A stretch of 64,000 bases of DNA from Microcoleus sp. FACHB-672 (GCF_014695725.1 NZ_JACJOU010000012.1:248001-312000); one strand, 5' to 3'. Counted from the stretch's first letter, positions 24,990 through 34,185 are shown. The notes: generated by a model from the letters alone, not told the origin. Translations and numbers: made by a program.

Positions 24990-25586
24990 CTAAGTGCAAA
25001 TACGATTTAAAATCCATTCAACGGCAATGGGTAAATTTGGGGCGATGTAGTCGGGTTTCGTGTGGTGCTGGTAGTCGCCGGCAAGCACGCGTTCCCCAAA
25101 GCCGGTTTGCACCAAAATACCAGTACAGCCGACATTGTGGGCCATATCAACATCAGTCGCCTTGTCGCCCACCATAAAACTCTGACTCAGATCCAAATTA
25201 TGCTCCCACGCGGCAGCGACAAGCATCCCTGTATTGGGTTTGCGCCAAGTGCTCCACCGGGTAAACTCTGGATGGGTGCCGCCTTCCGGTGCGCTCAAGT
25301 AAGGACAGTAATAGAGCGCATCTAGTCGAGCACCAGCTTCAGATTCCAGTAGTTGGCAAAGACGCCGGTGTAAGGCGTCCACATGATCTGCCGGGTAGTA
25401 GCCCCGCGCTGGGCCAGATTGATTGGAAACTAAACAGCAAAAGATTTGCCGGTCGTTTAACCGGCGCACCGCCTCAGCAACACCGGCAATTAAATGCAGA
25501 TCCTCCACCCGGTAGAGATAGCCGGCTTCCACATTCAACACACCATCCCGGTCAAGAAATACCGCTGTCCTTTGTGCTTTGTCCAT
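24990..25586 (-). CDS. gmhB: HAD-IIIA phosphatase, GmhB-like, with degenerate zinc loop
   Basis: 198-aa cytoplasmic HAD phosphatase similar to D-glycero-D-manno-heptose 1,7-bisphosphate phosphatase, a step in ADP-heptose synthesis. HAD motif I is FLDRDGVLN, motif II is SNQSG, the Lys motif is WRKPNTGM and motif III is MVGDKATDVDMA. The family zinc loop normally has C-H and C-C ligands; here only YYCPYL keeps the first Cys, and WSTW stands where CxC is usual. Substrate could therefore differ. It lies 89 bases downstream of a GT9 glycosyltransferase on the same strand, consistent with a surface-glycan role. Confidence 0.85.
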   Translation of the reverse strand: MDKAQRTAVFLDRDGVLNVEAGYLYRVEDLHLIAGVAEAVRRLNDRQIFCCLVSNQSGPARGYYPADHVDALHRRLCQLLESEAGARLDALYYCPYLSAPEGGTHPEFTRWSTWRKPNTGMLVAAAWEHNLDLSQSFMVGDKATDVDMAHNVGCTGILVQTGFGERVLAGDYQHHTKPDYIAPNLPIAVEWILNRICT

Positions 25587-25675
25587 ACTCCAATGGTCGT
25601 TAGTAGGTGATTCGTTATTGCTAACCGCTGAGTGCTGACAAAGGATAAATCACCACTCAGCACTAGAAGGCGCAA

Positions 25676-26647
25676 CTAGCTTCCCCAAACTTTATCCAGC
25701 ACCACTTTCGGGGAAATATCCCCCATTTTGCCGGTCGGAGATTTGATGCCGATAAATTTATCGTTAGCCGGCAGCAATTTCTGCGGATCGGTGGGGCCAA
25801 ACAGGGCAATCGTATAAGTTTGAACGGCTACAGCCAGGTGCATCGGTGCGCTGTCGGTACACAGCATCAAATTTGCGCCGGCAATCATCGCCGCCAACTT
25901 TCCAATATCCGCCGGAACAGTCAGTTTAAGATTCGGATTTGACTGTACCAGCTGGGTAATCAACGCCTCATCCTCAGGCCCTTGAATCACCACCACCGGC
26001 AACTGCGGCTGTCGCTGCTGCAAATCCTGAATAATCTGCTGCCAATTTGCGGCGGGATAGATTTTGTCAAGACCTTTCGATAGGGCCATTTGGCTAGAAC
26101 CGCCGTGAACGATCACATAGCCACTTTCCTGAATTCCCAGCTTTTTCTGTTCCTGTTCCGCCCACTGTATATCCTCCTTGAGCAAAGTTACAGCCAACTC
26201 TGGACAAGGAGTGGTAATGCCGAACCCTCGCAGCAGATCGTGATACATCTGGGCTGCATATTGCTCAGTTTTGAGAGAAACAGGATTGGTGAGAAACGGA
26301 CTGCCGATGCCGGCGTAGCCGATGCGCTGGGGAATTCCCGTCAGCCAAAGCAGTAGCCCCACACTGGGGCGCTGTCCCAAAGACAGCACAGCTTCGTACT
26401 CGCGATCACGCATAATGCCCAGCAGGTTTCCCCAATCAGCCAGTCCATTGCGATCTTTAAAGTCGAACGCAGTTAGCTGAAGAGACTTGTCGTGGAAAAA
26501 CTTGCAAACGCGGTAGGCCCCTTTTGCACGAGGTTCTACAATCACGTCAATTTGAGCGTCGGGGTAAGACCGCTTCAGGTCGTCCAGCGTGGGGAAAAAG
26601 AGTATTTGGTCGCCAATTCCACCGGGGACAAGTGCCAGTATTCGCAT
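25676..26647 (-). CDS. Glycosyltransferase family 9 (heptosyltransferase-like)
   Basis: 323-aa GT-B fold enzyme of CAZy family GT9, which transfers heptose or related sugars in lipopolysaccharide core assembly. N-terminal ILALVPGGIGDQILFFPTL is the typical acceptor-domain opening. The C-terminal nucleotide-sugar site has VIVHGGSSQMALSKG, VVVIQGPEDEA and the family hallmark CTDSAPMHLAVAV followed by ALFGPTDPQKLLP. The length is normal. It precedes the GmhB-like phosphatase in a likely two-gene transcript. It diverges from ispD: 119 bases lie between the ATG codons. Confidence 0.92.
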   Translation of the reverse strand: MRILALVPGGIGDQILFFPTLDDLKRSYPDAQIDVIVEPRAKGAYRVCKFFHDKSLQLTAFDFKDRNGLADWGNLLGIMRDREYEAVLSLGQRPSVGLLLWLTGIPQRIGYAGIGSPFLTNPVSLKTEQYAAQMYHDLLRGFGITTPCPELAVTLLKEDIQWAEQEQKKLGIQESGYVIVHGGSSQMALSKGLDKIYPAANWQQIIQDLQQRQPQLPVVVIQGPEDEALITQLVQSNPNLKLTVPADIGKLAAMIAGANLMLCTDSAPMHLAVAVQTYTIALFGPTDPQKLLPANDKFIGIKSPTGKMGDISPKVVLDKVWGS

Positions 26648-26766
26648 TGTGGTTGATTGAGCTTGCCAAAGTCTTATTCTATAGGTTGATAGGTAATTTG
26701 TACGTTGTCTGTTGCTATCTGCCGGCTCTCAGTTGGGCGAACTCCTCTGCCAATGACCCGCAAGCG

Positions 26767-27507
26767 ATGACTGATAGTGCGTTACCTGTAGCCGTTTTCG
26801 AGGAACAAAGCGTGCATTTATTAATTCCAGCGGCGGGAATGGGACGCCGCATGGGGAGCGATCGGAATAAGCTTTTGCTAACTTTACTGGGCAAACCGCT
26901 GATTGCCTGGACACTGCAAGCTGCTGAGGCTGCTGACAAAATTAGCTGGATTGGGATTATCGGTCAGCCAGAGGATTGGCCAGATTTTAAGGCGATTCTG
27001 GCAACGTTGTCGTTGAAGGTGCCGGTGGAGTTGATTCAGGGAGGTTCGACTCGCCAAGAGTCGGTTTACAACGGGTTGCAAGCGCTGCCGGCATCCGCAG
27101 AACGGGTGCTGATTCACGATGGGGCGCGGTGTTTGGCAACTCCTGAGTTATTTGATCGCTGCGCTGACGCCCTCCTCGATTGCACCGGCCTGATTGCAGC
27201 GGTGCCGGTGAAGGATACGATTAAAATTGTCGAGCCGGCCACTCAAGTGATTCAGCACACGCCGGATCGGCGGAATTTGTGGGCCGCCCAGACACCCCAG
27301 GGGTTTGATGTCAAACTTCTTAAGCAGTGCCATGATCGGGGGCAACGCGAAGGCTGGGAAGTGACCGATGATGCCGCTTTATTTGAAATGTGCGGCTTGC
27401 CGGTGCGAATTGTGGAGGGGGAAGAAACGAATTTGAAGGTAACAACGCCGGTGGATTTGGCCATTGCAGAATTTATTTTGCGCCAGCGCCTGCTCAAGCC
27501 TGAGTAG
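26767..27507 (+). CDS. ispD: 2-C-methyl-D-erythritol 4-phosphate cytidylyltransferase
   Basis: 246-aa enzyme of the MEP pathway that joins CTP and methylerythritol 4-phosphate to give CDP-ME. The nucleotide-binding opening LIPAAGMGRRMGSDRNKLLL has the conserved Arg and Lys; GGSTRQESVYNGLQAL, VLIHDGARCLATPELF, AVPVKDTIKIV and WAAQTPQGFDVKLL are further diagnostic blocks. The ATG at 26767 is preferred; a GTG at 26812 is also possible, while the longer open frame reaching 26524 runs antisense into the GT9 gene and is not credible. Another MEP gene, dxr, is located about 30 kb away in this window. Confidence 0.96.
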   Translation: MTDSALPVAVFEEQSVHLLIPAAGMGRRMGSDRNKLLLTLLGKPLIAWTLQAAEAADKISWIGIIGQPEDWPDFKAILATLSLKVPVELIQGGSTRQESVYNGLQALPASAERVLIHDGARCLATPELFDRCADALLDCTGLIAAVPVKDTIKIVEPATQVIQHTPDRRNLWAAQTPQGFDVKLLKQCHDRGQREGWEVTDDAALFEMCGLPVRIVEGEETNLKVTTPVDLAIAEFILRQRLLKPE

Positions 27508-27571
27508 GAGCGTTGCCGGTTGGTTTACAACGGACTTGTTTGAACACGGTAGCTCACAAAAATTGAGCCGG

Positions 27572-29356
27572 TTATATGCGCTGACTCATTACCCGCTGGT
27601 AATTTTTAATAGCTTCAGTGCCATTCGGCTTAATTTCCATTGCAATGCCATAGGAACTTACAGCCTCTTTATAGCGCTGTAACGTTTCGAGTACCTCACC
27701 GCGTTTCAACCAAGCTTCATACTCACCCGGCTGTAGTTGAATCGCCTTATCGTAGTTACTCAAAGCTTCTGCGTGCATCGACATTAAACTGTACAGTTGG
27801 CCACGTTTTACCCAGAGTGGCGCATGATTGGGCCATTTTCCCAAAGCTTGATCGTAAGTCGCCAAGGCTTCCGCATATTGCTGCTGCTCTTCTAAAGCAC
27901 GGGCGCGTTTTAGCCGTGGTTCTAGCTCATTGGGCAGCAGTGACACTAATTCGTCATAAACGCTCGCTGCCTCTTCATACCGCTCTAGTTGCTCTAGGGC
28001 ATAAGCACGTTTCCACCAACAGCGAGAAACCCACTCCGTATCATTCGAGTGCAATTGAATGATTTTGTCATAAGCTGCGCTCGCTTCTGCATATCGATCA
28101 AGTGCCTCTAAGGCTTCACCTCGCTGAAACCATGCCTCAGCAAAATCAGGCCGTAATTGAATCGCATTGCTATAGGCAACAATCGCATCTTTAAACCGGC
28201 GCAAACCATAAAGCGCCTTACCGCGACCCAGCCAAGCATCGGGCCAATTCGGATTAAGTTTCGTTGCTCGATCAAAAGCAGACAGTGCCGGCGCATATTG
28301 TCCCGCCGCAACCAGTGTCAAACCTCGGCCATACCATGCCAGCGGGATTTCTGGCTGCAATTCTATCGCTTTATCCAAGCAGGCCAGCGCCGCCTCATGC
28401 CATTGATGCTTCAGCGCCATTCCTTTATGAAACCAAACTGCATAAACATCCGGCTGGATAATGATCGCTTGGTCATAGGAAGCCACAGCATCGGTATAGC
28501 GTTGCAACTTTTCAAAAGCCAGTCCCCGATTTAGCCAAGTCTCTATATGATTCGGGTTAAGTTGAAGTGCCCGGTTATAGGAAGCTACTGCTGCGTCGTA
28601 TCGCTTCACCATCACCAGCGTTGCGCCCCGATGAAACCAGGTATCAAAATCATCCGGCTTGAGGCGAAGCGCCCGGTCATAAGCATCTGTTGCGGCAGAG
28701 AACTGCTGCGCTTGCTGTAGCGCGTAGCCTAGATGATACCAAATGCTGTGTAAATCGGGCTGGAGTTGGCTGGCTTTGCGATAAGCATCAGCCGCCGCTT
28801 GATACTGTTGCAGGGCATCAAATGACCGGCCTTGGTAATACCAAGCTTCATAACGGTTTGGGTGAATTTGAAGGCCCTGATCTAACGATGCCACTGCCTT
28901 TTCGTACTGCTGCAAGTGATAAAACGATTTGCCGCGAGATGTCCAGGTCGAAAAGTCATTCGGTTTGAGTTGCAGTGCTTTGTCGTAAGCAGCAACTGCC
29001 TCTTGATACCGGCCTACTTTTTCCAATGCCTTACCCAACTGCAACCAGGCTGGATGTAACTCTGGCTTGAGTTGCACTGCTTTTTCATAAGCGGTGATTG
29101 CTGCTTTATAATTGCCCCGGCTGTAGAGCTTGTTGCCTTGCTTTAAGTCGGAGACTTCTCCCCTAAATTGAGAAACCAGCGAATTGGTCAAACCAATTAA
29201 TTGCTCCAGAGGCCGCCCCAGATCGATAGATGGCCGGTTGCGCCGGCGATCTCTGCGACTGCGTCGGCTTTGGTTTATATTGCGGACAATCGCAGTAGAA
29301 GACTCTGGCTGGCCTTGGTCAATCCGGGTGTCTGTGACATTGACGGGGTTAGACAT
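27572..29356 (-). CDS. Tetratricopeptide-repeat protein
   Basis: 594-aa soluble protein made almost entirely of about 15 TPR units (34 residues each) from residue 75 to the end, for instance GNYKAAITAYEKAVQLKPEL and RYQEAVAAYDKALQLKPNDF. A basic low-complexity N-terminus (NQSRRSRRDRRRNRPS) precedes them. No catalytic domain is present. TPR arrays serve as protein-binding scaffolds; partners cannot be inferred. The gene is convergent with ispD (64 bases between stops) and is followed upstream by a long leader. TPR-rich proteins of this type are abundant in filamentous cyanobacteria. Confidence 0.9.
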   Translation of the reverse strand: MSNPVNVTDTRIDQGQPESSTAIVRNINQSRRSRRDRRRNRPSIDLGRPLEQLIGLTNSLVSQFRGEVSDLKQGNKLYSRGNYKAAITAYEKAVQLKPELHPAWLQLGKALEKVGRYQEAVAAYDKALQLKPNDFSTWTSRGKSFYHLQQYEKAVASLDQGLQIHPNRYEAWYYQGRSFDALQQYQAAADAYRKASQLQPDLHSIWYHLGYALQQAQQFSAATDAYDRALRLKPDDFDTWFHRGATLVMVKRYDAAVASYNRALQLNPNHIETWLNRGLAFEKLQRYTDAVASYDQAIIIQPDVYAVWFHKGMALKHQWHEAALACLDKAIELQPEIPLAWYGRGLTLVAAGQYAPALSAFDRATKLNPNWPDAWLGRGKALYGLRRFKDAIVAYSNAIQLRPDFAEAWFQRGEALEALDRYAEASAAYDKIIQLHSNDTEWVSRCWWKRAYALEQLERYEEAASVYDELVSLLPNELEPRLKRARALEEQQQYAEALATYDQALGKWPNHAPLWVKRGQLYSLMSMHAEALSNYDKAIQLQPGEYEAWLKRGEVLETLQRYKEAVSSYGIAMEIKPNGTEAIKNYQRVMSQRI

Positions 29357-29665
29357 AAAGGCAGGACTCCGGTGCTGAGGCTATCACAACTGGAAAGAGT
29401 TTTTTATCATCTTATCGCTACCCTCGCGAATGTATTCAGCAAATCGTTGTTTAACTTGCGGCGTTACTCTCTCTTAAACGCTCGCGCTGCCAGAACTGAA
29501 TGGGAGTTAAACACTTATTGGGTCAGCAAAAAAAACACCCCCACCGGGGGTGCTGATAGGAATGAGTGGTTTGACAAACTTTAATAATTTACTGAAGAGA
29601 ACGCCAGAGAAGAACACTCATTGATCATGTTTGGCTTCTATGGCGTTTGCGTAGCCTTGAAAGTC
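29357..29665. other. Intergenic stretch containing a terminator
   Basis: About 309 bases upstream of the TPR gene and downstream of the DUF4278 gene (both minus strand). It holds the strong terminator at 29528-29552 and presumably the TPR gene promoter. No gene seen. Confidence 0.55.
29528..29552 (-). terminator. Intrinsic terminator for the DUF4278 gene
   Basis: Read on the minus strand, a GC-rich seven-bp hairpin CACCCCC-ggt-GGGGGTG is followed directly by a run of eight T. It is 114 bases downstream of the DUF4278 stop codon. Confidence 0.85.
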
Positions 29666-29977
29666 TTACAGAGCCAGGCCAATTTCAGCGGCAACGCGGC
29701 TCAACAGTGAGCGCTGGCGGTTTTGACCGGCACGCTGACGATCCAACATCAAGGTGCGAGCTTTTTCTGTAGTAGACAGCGCCGACTTTTTCTCTGAATC
29801 GGTTGTGTGAGCAACACCGCGATACTTCAACTCAACGGTGGGTTGCTGCACCAATTCCTTGTGAGTATTGCAAAATCTCCAATCAAGCCCGCGATACTTG
29901 CCGGCCAGTTCGCCTTCGGTTGTTTCAACGGCTGCTGGGGTGTAGTCGTAGGCGGTTCCGCGATATGTCAGTTTCAT
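29666..29977 (-). CDS. DUF4278 domain protein
   Basis: 103-aa soluble protein of the cyanobacteria-specific DUF4278 family (function unknown). The N-terminal repeat MKLTYRGTAYDYTP plus GELAGKYRGLDWRF and the second ELKYRGVAH copy are the family signature (YRG-x-x-Y units). The C-terminal half is a basic helix, EKARTLMLDRQRAGQNRQRS. It has its own terminator and a roughly 400-base gene-free upstream region. In other cyanobacteria such genes are often stress-induced, but nothing in this sequence proves that here. Confidence 0.88.
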   Translation of the reverse strand: MKLTYRGTAYDYTPAAVETTEGELAGKYRGLDWRFCNTHKELVQQPTVELKYRGVAHTTDSEKKSALSTTEKARTLMLDRQRAGQNRQRSLLSRVAAEIGLAL

Positions 29978-30397
29978 GGTATTCGCCTCTTAACGTTTAT
30001 GGAGTGAATTGAGGCGCGTTCCTTCGGGATTACTCCCTACTTCCGTCTCTCTTGTATCTCTGTGCAGCGACTTGCTGATGAGGTAACGAGAGATGAACGA
30101 TTTACTTTCTGTATTCATTGTTACCGTTTTTTGGGAAAATGTCAATTCTCTAAGAAAACTTTACAATTGTGCCTCCAGGTCGGCAGTTTTCCCAAAATCG
30201 GCAGATCCGGGCACAGAAACGAGCAACAGAAGATTAGCAAGGGCAACTCATCAAGCGCTGTTGGCGTCCAGATATCGTGCGACACATCAGACTCAGGGGA
30301 ATTCGCCTCAACTTAACCGATGCCGGCATTTGCCCTGTGGGCGATGATTGCCGACGATTTCTTCTAGCACGTTCAAAACCCAAACCCCAAAGACACT
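29978..30397. other. Divergent promoter region
   Basis: About 420 bases between the divergent DUF4278 gene and the exported two-repeat protein. The DUF4278 leader carries, on the minus strand, GGGAGTAATCCC followed by GAAGGAACGCGCC, a small hairpin plus purine-rich ribosome-binding region. Overlapping short frames on the plus strand look spurious. Confidence 0.45.
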
Positions 30398-31192
30398 ATG
30401 AAGCGAAATCAAATTGCAGCGAGTTTAGTTACAGGAAGCATGACGCTAATTCTGGCGTGTGCCCTCAAGCCGGCTGGTGCCCTTTATTCGTCAAATAGTT
30501 CAGCGCAAAACACCAAGGCTCAAGGACTGCCGGCACAAATAGAAACCTCAAAACCCGTTTATTTAGCGCAAAGCCGGTCAGAAAACGAGATAGAAGGCAC
30601 TTGGAAAATTACCGAAGGCAAAAACCTTGAGGGCGAGAAATACACCGGCACCGCAGAAATAGAAGCCCAAAGCAGCGCGGACAACTTATACAGTTTCTCT
30701 TGGAAAACCTCAGAGGGCGAGTATTCAGGACTGGGATTCGTAGAAGATGACCACCTGTTTATTGGCTGGGCACCCGAAGGGGAAATTTATGGAGTGCTGC
30801 TGTACGAGATTCAATCAGACGGCACCTTAGAGGGGAGGTGGACTTACAACACAGCCCCAGATGGCAAAGTCGGCAGAGAAACAGCCACCGGCGGCAGAAA
30901 AGACAAAATCGAGGGTGAGTACGAAATTAACGGCAAGGACATTGGCGGGGAATACAATGGACGTATGAACATCAGCCGGTCGGGCGACACCTACCAACTT
31001 TCTTGGACAGTCGATGACAAGACCTATCGGGGAGTTGGCTTGCGTTCGGGCGATTGGCTCGTAGTCGGCTGGGGGCCAAAAGATGATTTCGGTGTTTTAG
31101 ACTATAAGATTAACGGCAGTAAAGCCACAGGCCGCTGGGCGCTTCCAGGCCGTTCTCAGTTAGGCGTAGATAAAATCACCCGCGAACGCTAA
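30398..31192 (+). CDS. Exported (lipo)protein with two homologous beta-rich repeats
   Basis: 264-aa secreted protein. The N-terminus KRNQIAASLVTGSMTLILAC is a signal peptide with a lipobox-like LILAC, so lipid attachment is possible. The mature part holds two related repeats of about 90 residues: repeat 1 (about 65-160) with YSFSWKTSEGEYSGLGFVE and LFIGWAPEG, repeat 2 (about 168-260) with YQLSWTVDDKTYRGVGLRSG and LVVGWGPKDD. Both end in a G-R-W element (LEGRWTYN, ATGRWALP). I do not know the function. Such duplicated beta modules are found in hypothetical cyanobacterial envelope proteins. It is 108 bases upstream of smpB. Confidence 0.75.
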   Translation: MKRNQIAASLVTGSMTLILACALKPAGALYSSNSSAQNTKAQGLPAQIETSKPVYLAQSRSENEIEGTWKITEGKNLEGEKYTGTAEIEAQSSADNLYSFSWKTSEGEYSGLGFVEDDHLFIGWAPEGEIYGVLLYEIQSDGTLEGRWTYNTAPDGKVGRETATGGRKDKIEGEYEINGKDIGGEYNGRMNISRSGDTYQLSWTVDDKTYRGVGLRSGDWLVVGWGPKDDFGVLDYKINGSKATGRWALPGRSQLGVDKITRER

Positions 31193-31300
31193 CACAAAGG
31201 CGAGAGGTTAGGTCTAGGGGCCAGAAAGAATCACAACTTCATCTTTACCCCTAACCTTTCTCTCAAGCAGCTATAACAACAAACCACTAAAGAAATACTG

Positions 31301-31768
31301 ATGGCAGAAAAAAGCGAAGGATTCAAAATTGTTAGCGATAACCGGCAAGCCCGCTACCTTTACGAAATTTTAGAAACCTACGAAGTTGGGATTGAGCTCA
31401 AAGGCACCGAAGTCAAATCAATTCGTGCCGGCAAAGTCAACCTGCGAGATGGTTACGTGCTAATTCGCAACGGCGAAGCATGGCTGATAAACGTTCACAT
31501 CTCCCCCTACGAAACAGCCAGCCAATATTTTAATCACGACCCCCGCCGCACCCGAAAACTGCTCATGCACCGGCAAGAAATCCGCAAATTAATCGGCAAA
31601 GTCGAGCAGCAAGGCTTAACCATCGTGCCCTTGAAAATGTACTTCAAGCGCGGTTGGGTAAAAATTGACATTGCCCTAGGCAAAGGTAAAAAACTACACG
31701 ACAAACGCGAAGATGAAAGACGCCGGGAAGACAAGCGAGATATAGAACGGGCCATGAAGCGCTATTAA
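31301..31768 (+). CDS. smpB: SsrA-binding protein SmpB
   Basis: 155-aa RNA-binding protein that brings tmRNA to stalled ribosomes for trans-translation. The family blocks are all present: IVSDNRQARYLYEILETYEV, GIELKGTEVKSIRAGKVNLR, SPYETASQYFNHDPRRTRKL, LTIVPLKMYFKRGWVKIDIA and the basic C-terminal tail KLHDKREDERRREDKRDIER needed for decoding-site engagement. The length is typical. No tmRNA gene was noticed in the window. The next gene is accC, 256 bases downstream on the same strand. Confidence 0.97.
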   Translation: MAEKSEGFKIVSDNRQARYLYEILETYEVGIELKGTEVKSIRAGKVNLRDGYVLIRNGEAWLINVHISPYETASQYFNHDPRRTRKLLMHRQEIRKLIGKVEQQGLTIVPLKMYFKRGWVKIDIALGKGKKLHDKREDERRREDKRDIERAMKRY

Positions 31769-32024
31769 TCCGACTGTTAGCGCTATCTGCGTCACAAACG
31801 TTCAAAAGCAACCCCCTGCTGCCGGCTTTAAAAACATTTGCCCGACAACCTCCCTCACCCCACCATCGAGCCATTGTCTCCAGCATGGTACGATTAACGA
31901 TCTGGCATCCCAATGCCGCTCCCATCTTCCCACCCGATAGCAATGCGTCCTGCCACTGCCTCTGAAACTCTCAGACTCAGTCTATAGACGCCATGCCAAT
32001 TCAGACAGAACCCAAAGCTGGCCA

Positions 32025-33371
32025 ATGCGTTTTTCAAAAATTTTGATTGCCAACCGAGGGGAAATCGCCCTCCGCATTCTCCGCACCTGTGAAGAGATGG
32101 GGATTGCTACTGTTGCGGTTCACTCCACCATTGACCGGCACGCCCTCCATGTCCAACTGGCAGACGAAGCCGTTTGCATCGGTGAACCCCCCAGTAACAA
32201 AAGCTATCTCAATATCCCCAATATCATTTCAGCAGCCCTGACTCGCAACGCCACTGCTATTCATCCAGGGTATGGGTTCTTAGCCGAAAACGCTCGATTT
32301 GCTGAAATCTGCGCCGATCATCAAATCACCTTTATTGGCCCTTCCCCAGATGGCATCCGCGCGATGGGCGATAAATCCACTGCCAAGGAAACCATGCAAC
32401 GTGCCGGCGTTCCCACTGTGCCTGGAAGTGAGGGATTGCTGACGGATGAACGCGAAGCCCTGGAAATCGCCGATCAAATTGGCTATCCCGTGATGATTAA
32501 AGCCACTGCCGGCGGGGGTGGACGCGGGATGCGCCTGGTGCGAGAAGAAAGCCAACTGCCTAAACTGTTCCAAGCCGCCCAAGGCGAAGCAGAAGCCGCT
32601 TTTGGCAATCCAGGCGTTTATATTGAAAAATTCATCGAACGTCCCCGCCACATTGAATTTCAAATCCTCGCAGATAGCTACGGCAACGTGATCCATCTTG
32701 GCGAACGCGAATGCTCTATCCAGCGCCGGCATCAAAAACTTTTAGAAGAAGCCCCCAGCCCAGCCCTCACCCCGGAATTGCGAGAAAAAATGGGGACGGC
32801 AGCCGTTAGAGTCGCTAAATCGATCAACTACATCGGTGCCGGCACGGTAGAGTTTTTACTTGACAATTCGGGTCACTTCTACTTTATGGAAATGAACACC
32901 CGGATTCAAGTCGAGCATCCCGTTACAGAAATGATCACCGGACTCGATTTAATTGCCGAGCAAATTAAGATTGCCCAAGGAGAAAAACTCCAACTCACCC
33001 AAGATCAAGTGGTGCTGCGTGGCCATTCCATCGAATGCCGTATCAACGCTGAAGACCCTGATCACAATTTCCGGCCTTCTCCAGGGCGCATTACAGGGTT
33101 TTTGCCTCCCGGTGGCACCGGCGTGAGAATGGATTCCCACGTTTATACCGATTACGAAATTCCGCCCTACTACGACTCATTAATCGGCAAATTAATTGTC
33201 TGGGCACCCGATCGAGCCGGCGCGCTCCAGAGGATGAAGCGGGCGCTGCGGGAGTGTGCTATTACCGGCTTACCCACCACTATCGCCTTCCATCAAAGAA
33301 TACTAGAGAACCCATCTTTCATAGAGGGTGATGTCTACACCAATTTTGTTGAGCAGATGATGGGGAAATAA
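32025..33371 (+). CDS. accC: Acetyl-CoA carboxylase biotin carboxylase subunit
   Basis: 448-aa ATP-grasp enzyme that carboxylates biotin on AccB in the first step of fatty-acid synthesis. Diagnostic blocks are [38 protein letters not shown], the ATP-binding glycine loop [32 protein letters not shown], the metal site [18 protein letters not shown] and [10 protein letters not shown]. The length is standard (about 446-450). The usual partner accB is not adjacent, as is common in cyanobacteria. The stop codon overlaps the left arm of a 15-bp inverted repeat shared with the convergent yggT gene. Confidence 0.98.
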   Translation: MRFSKILIANRGEIALRILRTCEEMGIATVAVHSTIDRHALHVQLADEAVCIGEPPSNKSYLNIPNIISAALTRNATAIHPGYGFLAENARFAEICADHQITFIGPSPDGIRAMGDKSTAKETMQRAGVPTVPGSEGLLTDEREALEIADQIGYPVMIKATAGGGGRGMRLVREESQLPKLFQAAQGEAEAAFGNPGVYIEKFIERPRHIEFQILADSYGNVIHLGERECSIQRRHQKLLEEAPSPALTPELREKMGTAAVRVAKSINYIGAGTVEFLLDNSGHFYFMEMNTRIQVEHPVTEMITGLDLIAEQIKIAQGEKLQLTQDQVVLRGHSIECRINAEDPDHNFRPSPGRITGFLPPGGTGVRMDSHVYTDYEIPPYYDSLIGKLIVWAPDRAGALQRMKRALRECAITGLPTTIAFHQRILENPSFIEGDVYTNFVEQMMGK

Positions 33372-33415
33372 TAGGGGATGGGGAATTAATTTTTTTTCTA
33401 TTCCCCATCCCCTAT
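33371..33415. terminator. 15-bp inverted repeat between convergent accC and yggT
   Basis: Perfect arms ATAGGGGATGGGGAA (33371-33385) and TTCCCCATCCCCTAT (33401-33415), with a T-rich loop containing eight T. The position favours bidirectional transcription stop, although no T tract follows the stem; the CCCCTATGCCCTATGCCCC continuation resembles cyanobacterial interspersed repeats. Confidence 0.6.
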
Positions 33416-33428
33416 GCCCTATGCCCCA

Positions 33429-33713
33429 TTAACGTAACATCGTTAACAAGCCTTGTTGACCTAAGAGAATTTCCCGGATCAGGCTGAAAATCCCCACCCA
33501 GATAATCGGGGTGATGTCTACCCCACCGATAGGAGGGACGATTTTACGAGCCGGCACCAAAAACGGTTCAGTGGGCCACGAAACCAAATTAAAGGGCATT
33601 TGGTTGAGATTCACTTGGGGATACCAAGTCAAAACAATCCGAAAAATAAATAACAACGTCATCACGGCTAGCAAAGGGCCGAGAATCCAAGTCGCAATCG
33701 TTGCAGCAGTCAT
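33429..33713 (-). CDS. YggT family membrane protein
   Basis: 94-aa membrane protein with two hydrophobic segments (ATWILGPLLAVMTLLFIFRI and ITPIIWVGIFSLIREILLG) and the family motif TWYPQVNLNQMPFNLVSWPT followed by EPFLVPARKIVPPIGGVDI. YggT/YlmG proteins are implicated in division-septum or nucleoid/thylakoid organisation in bacteria and plastids. The length is typical. It is convergent with accC; 270 bases separate its start from psbX, so each probably has its own promoter. Confidence 0.92.
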   Translation of the reverse strand: MTAATIATWILGPLLAVMTLLFIFRIVLTWYPQVNLNQMPFNLVSWPTEPFLVPARKIVPPIGGVDITPIIWVGIFSLIREILLGQQGLLTMLR

Positions 33714-33983
33714 GGGCGGTTGAAAATTCTTAAGTTTTGTAACTGTATTTCATCTTTTATTGTATCTTCCCTGAGAGCCGGCAGCCCATTTAAGAATTTA
33801 GCGTGAGTAATAATAAAGGGATTTAACTCCTAAACTTCAGACGCTCAGGCTCATCGGGTGCAATAAGTCGGTGACATTCACCCCGCGCTTAGATAACTGT
33901 CGGCTCAAATAGCTTCTCAATGGTGTAACAAATGATTAAAATCAAGATTAAAGAAATTTTTCTAAATAAGGAACCCAGAACTT

Positions 33984-34103
33984 ATGACACCTTCACTCGC
34001 TAACTTTTTGTGGAGTCTACTGGCTGGCACTGTAATTGTCCTCGTCCCAGCAACCGTCGGTCTGCTTTTTATTAGCCAAAAAGATAAGGTTCGGCGCTCC
34101 TAA
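33984..34103 (+). CDS. psbX: Photosystem II protein PsbX
   Basis: A 39-aa single-helix thylakoid protein, short enough to be missed by usual length cut-offs. The translated opening [15 protein letters not shown], the hydrophobic core [13 protein letters not shown] and the end SQKDKVRRS match PsbX closely. PsbX sits at the periphery of photosystem II near cytochrome b559 and influences the quinone sites. The ATG at 33984 has a weak AAGGAA-type ribosome-binding sequence about nine bases upstream. It is followed by a branched hairpin terminator and ycf66, a gene order known from other cyanobacteria. Confidence 0.96.
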   Translation: MTPSLANFLWSLLAGTVIVLVPATVGLLFISQKDKVRRS

Positions 34104-34120
34104 ACCATCTGGGCCTAAAA

Positions 34121-34185
34121 AACCTCAGTTATCACCAAGGGCCATAATTAAAAAACTGGCCTGGACTAAATAACTGGGGTTTTGT
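34121..34185 (+). terminator. Branched terminator after psbX
   Basis: Outer arms AACCTCAGTTAT (34121-34132) and ATAACTGGGGTT (34170-34181) pair with one G-T wobble, an inner GGGCCA/TGGCC stem lies between them, and TTT follows. It begins 17 bases after the psbX stop. Confidence 0.7.

Noticed and set aside
26524-26766. N-terminal extension of the ispD reading frame
   Set aside because: The extension is antisense to the GT9 gene start and has no resemblance to IspD; the family N-terminus begins just after 26767.
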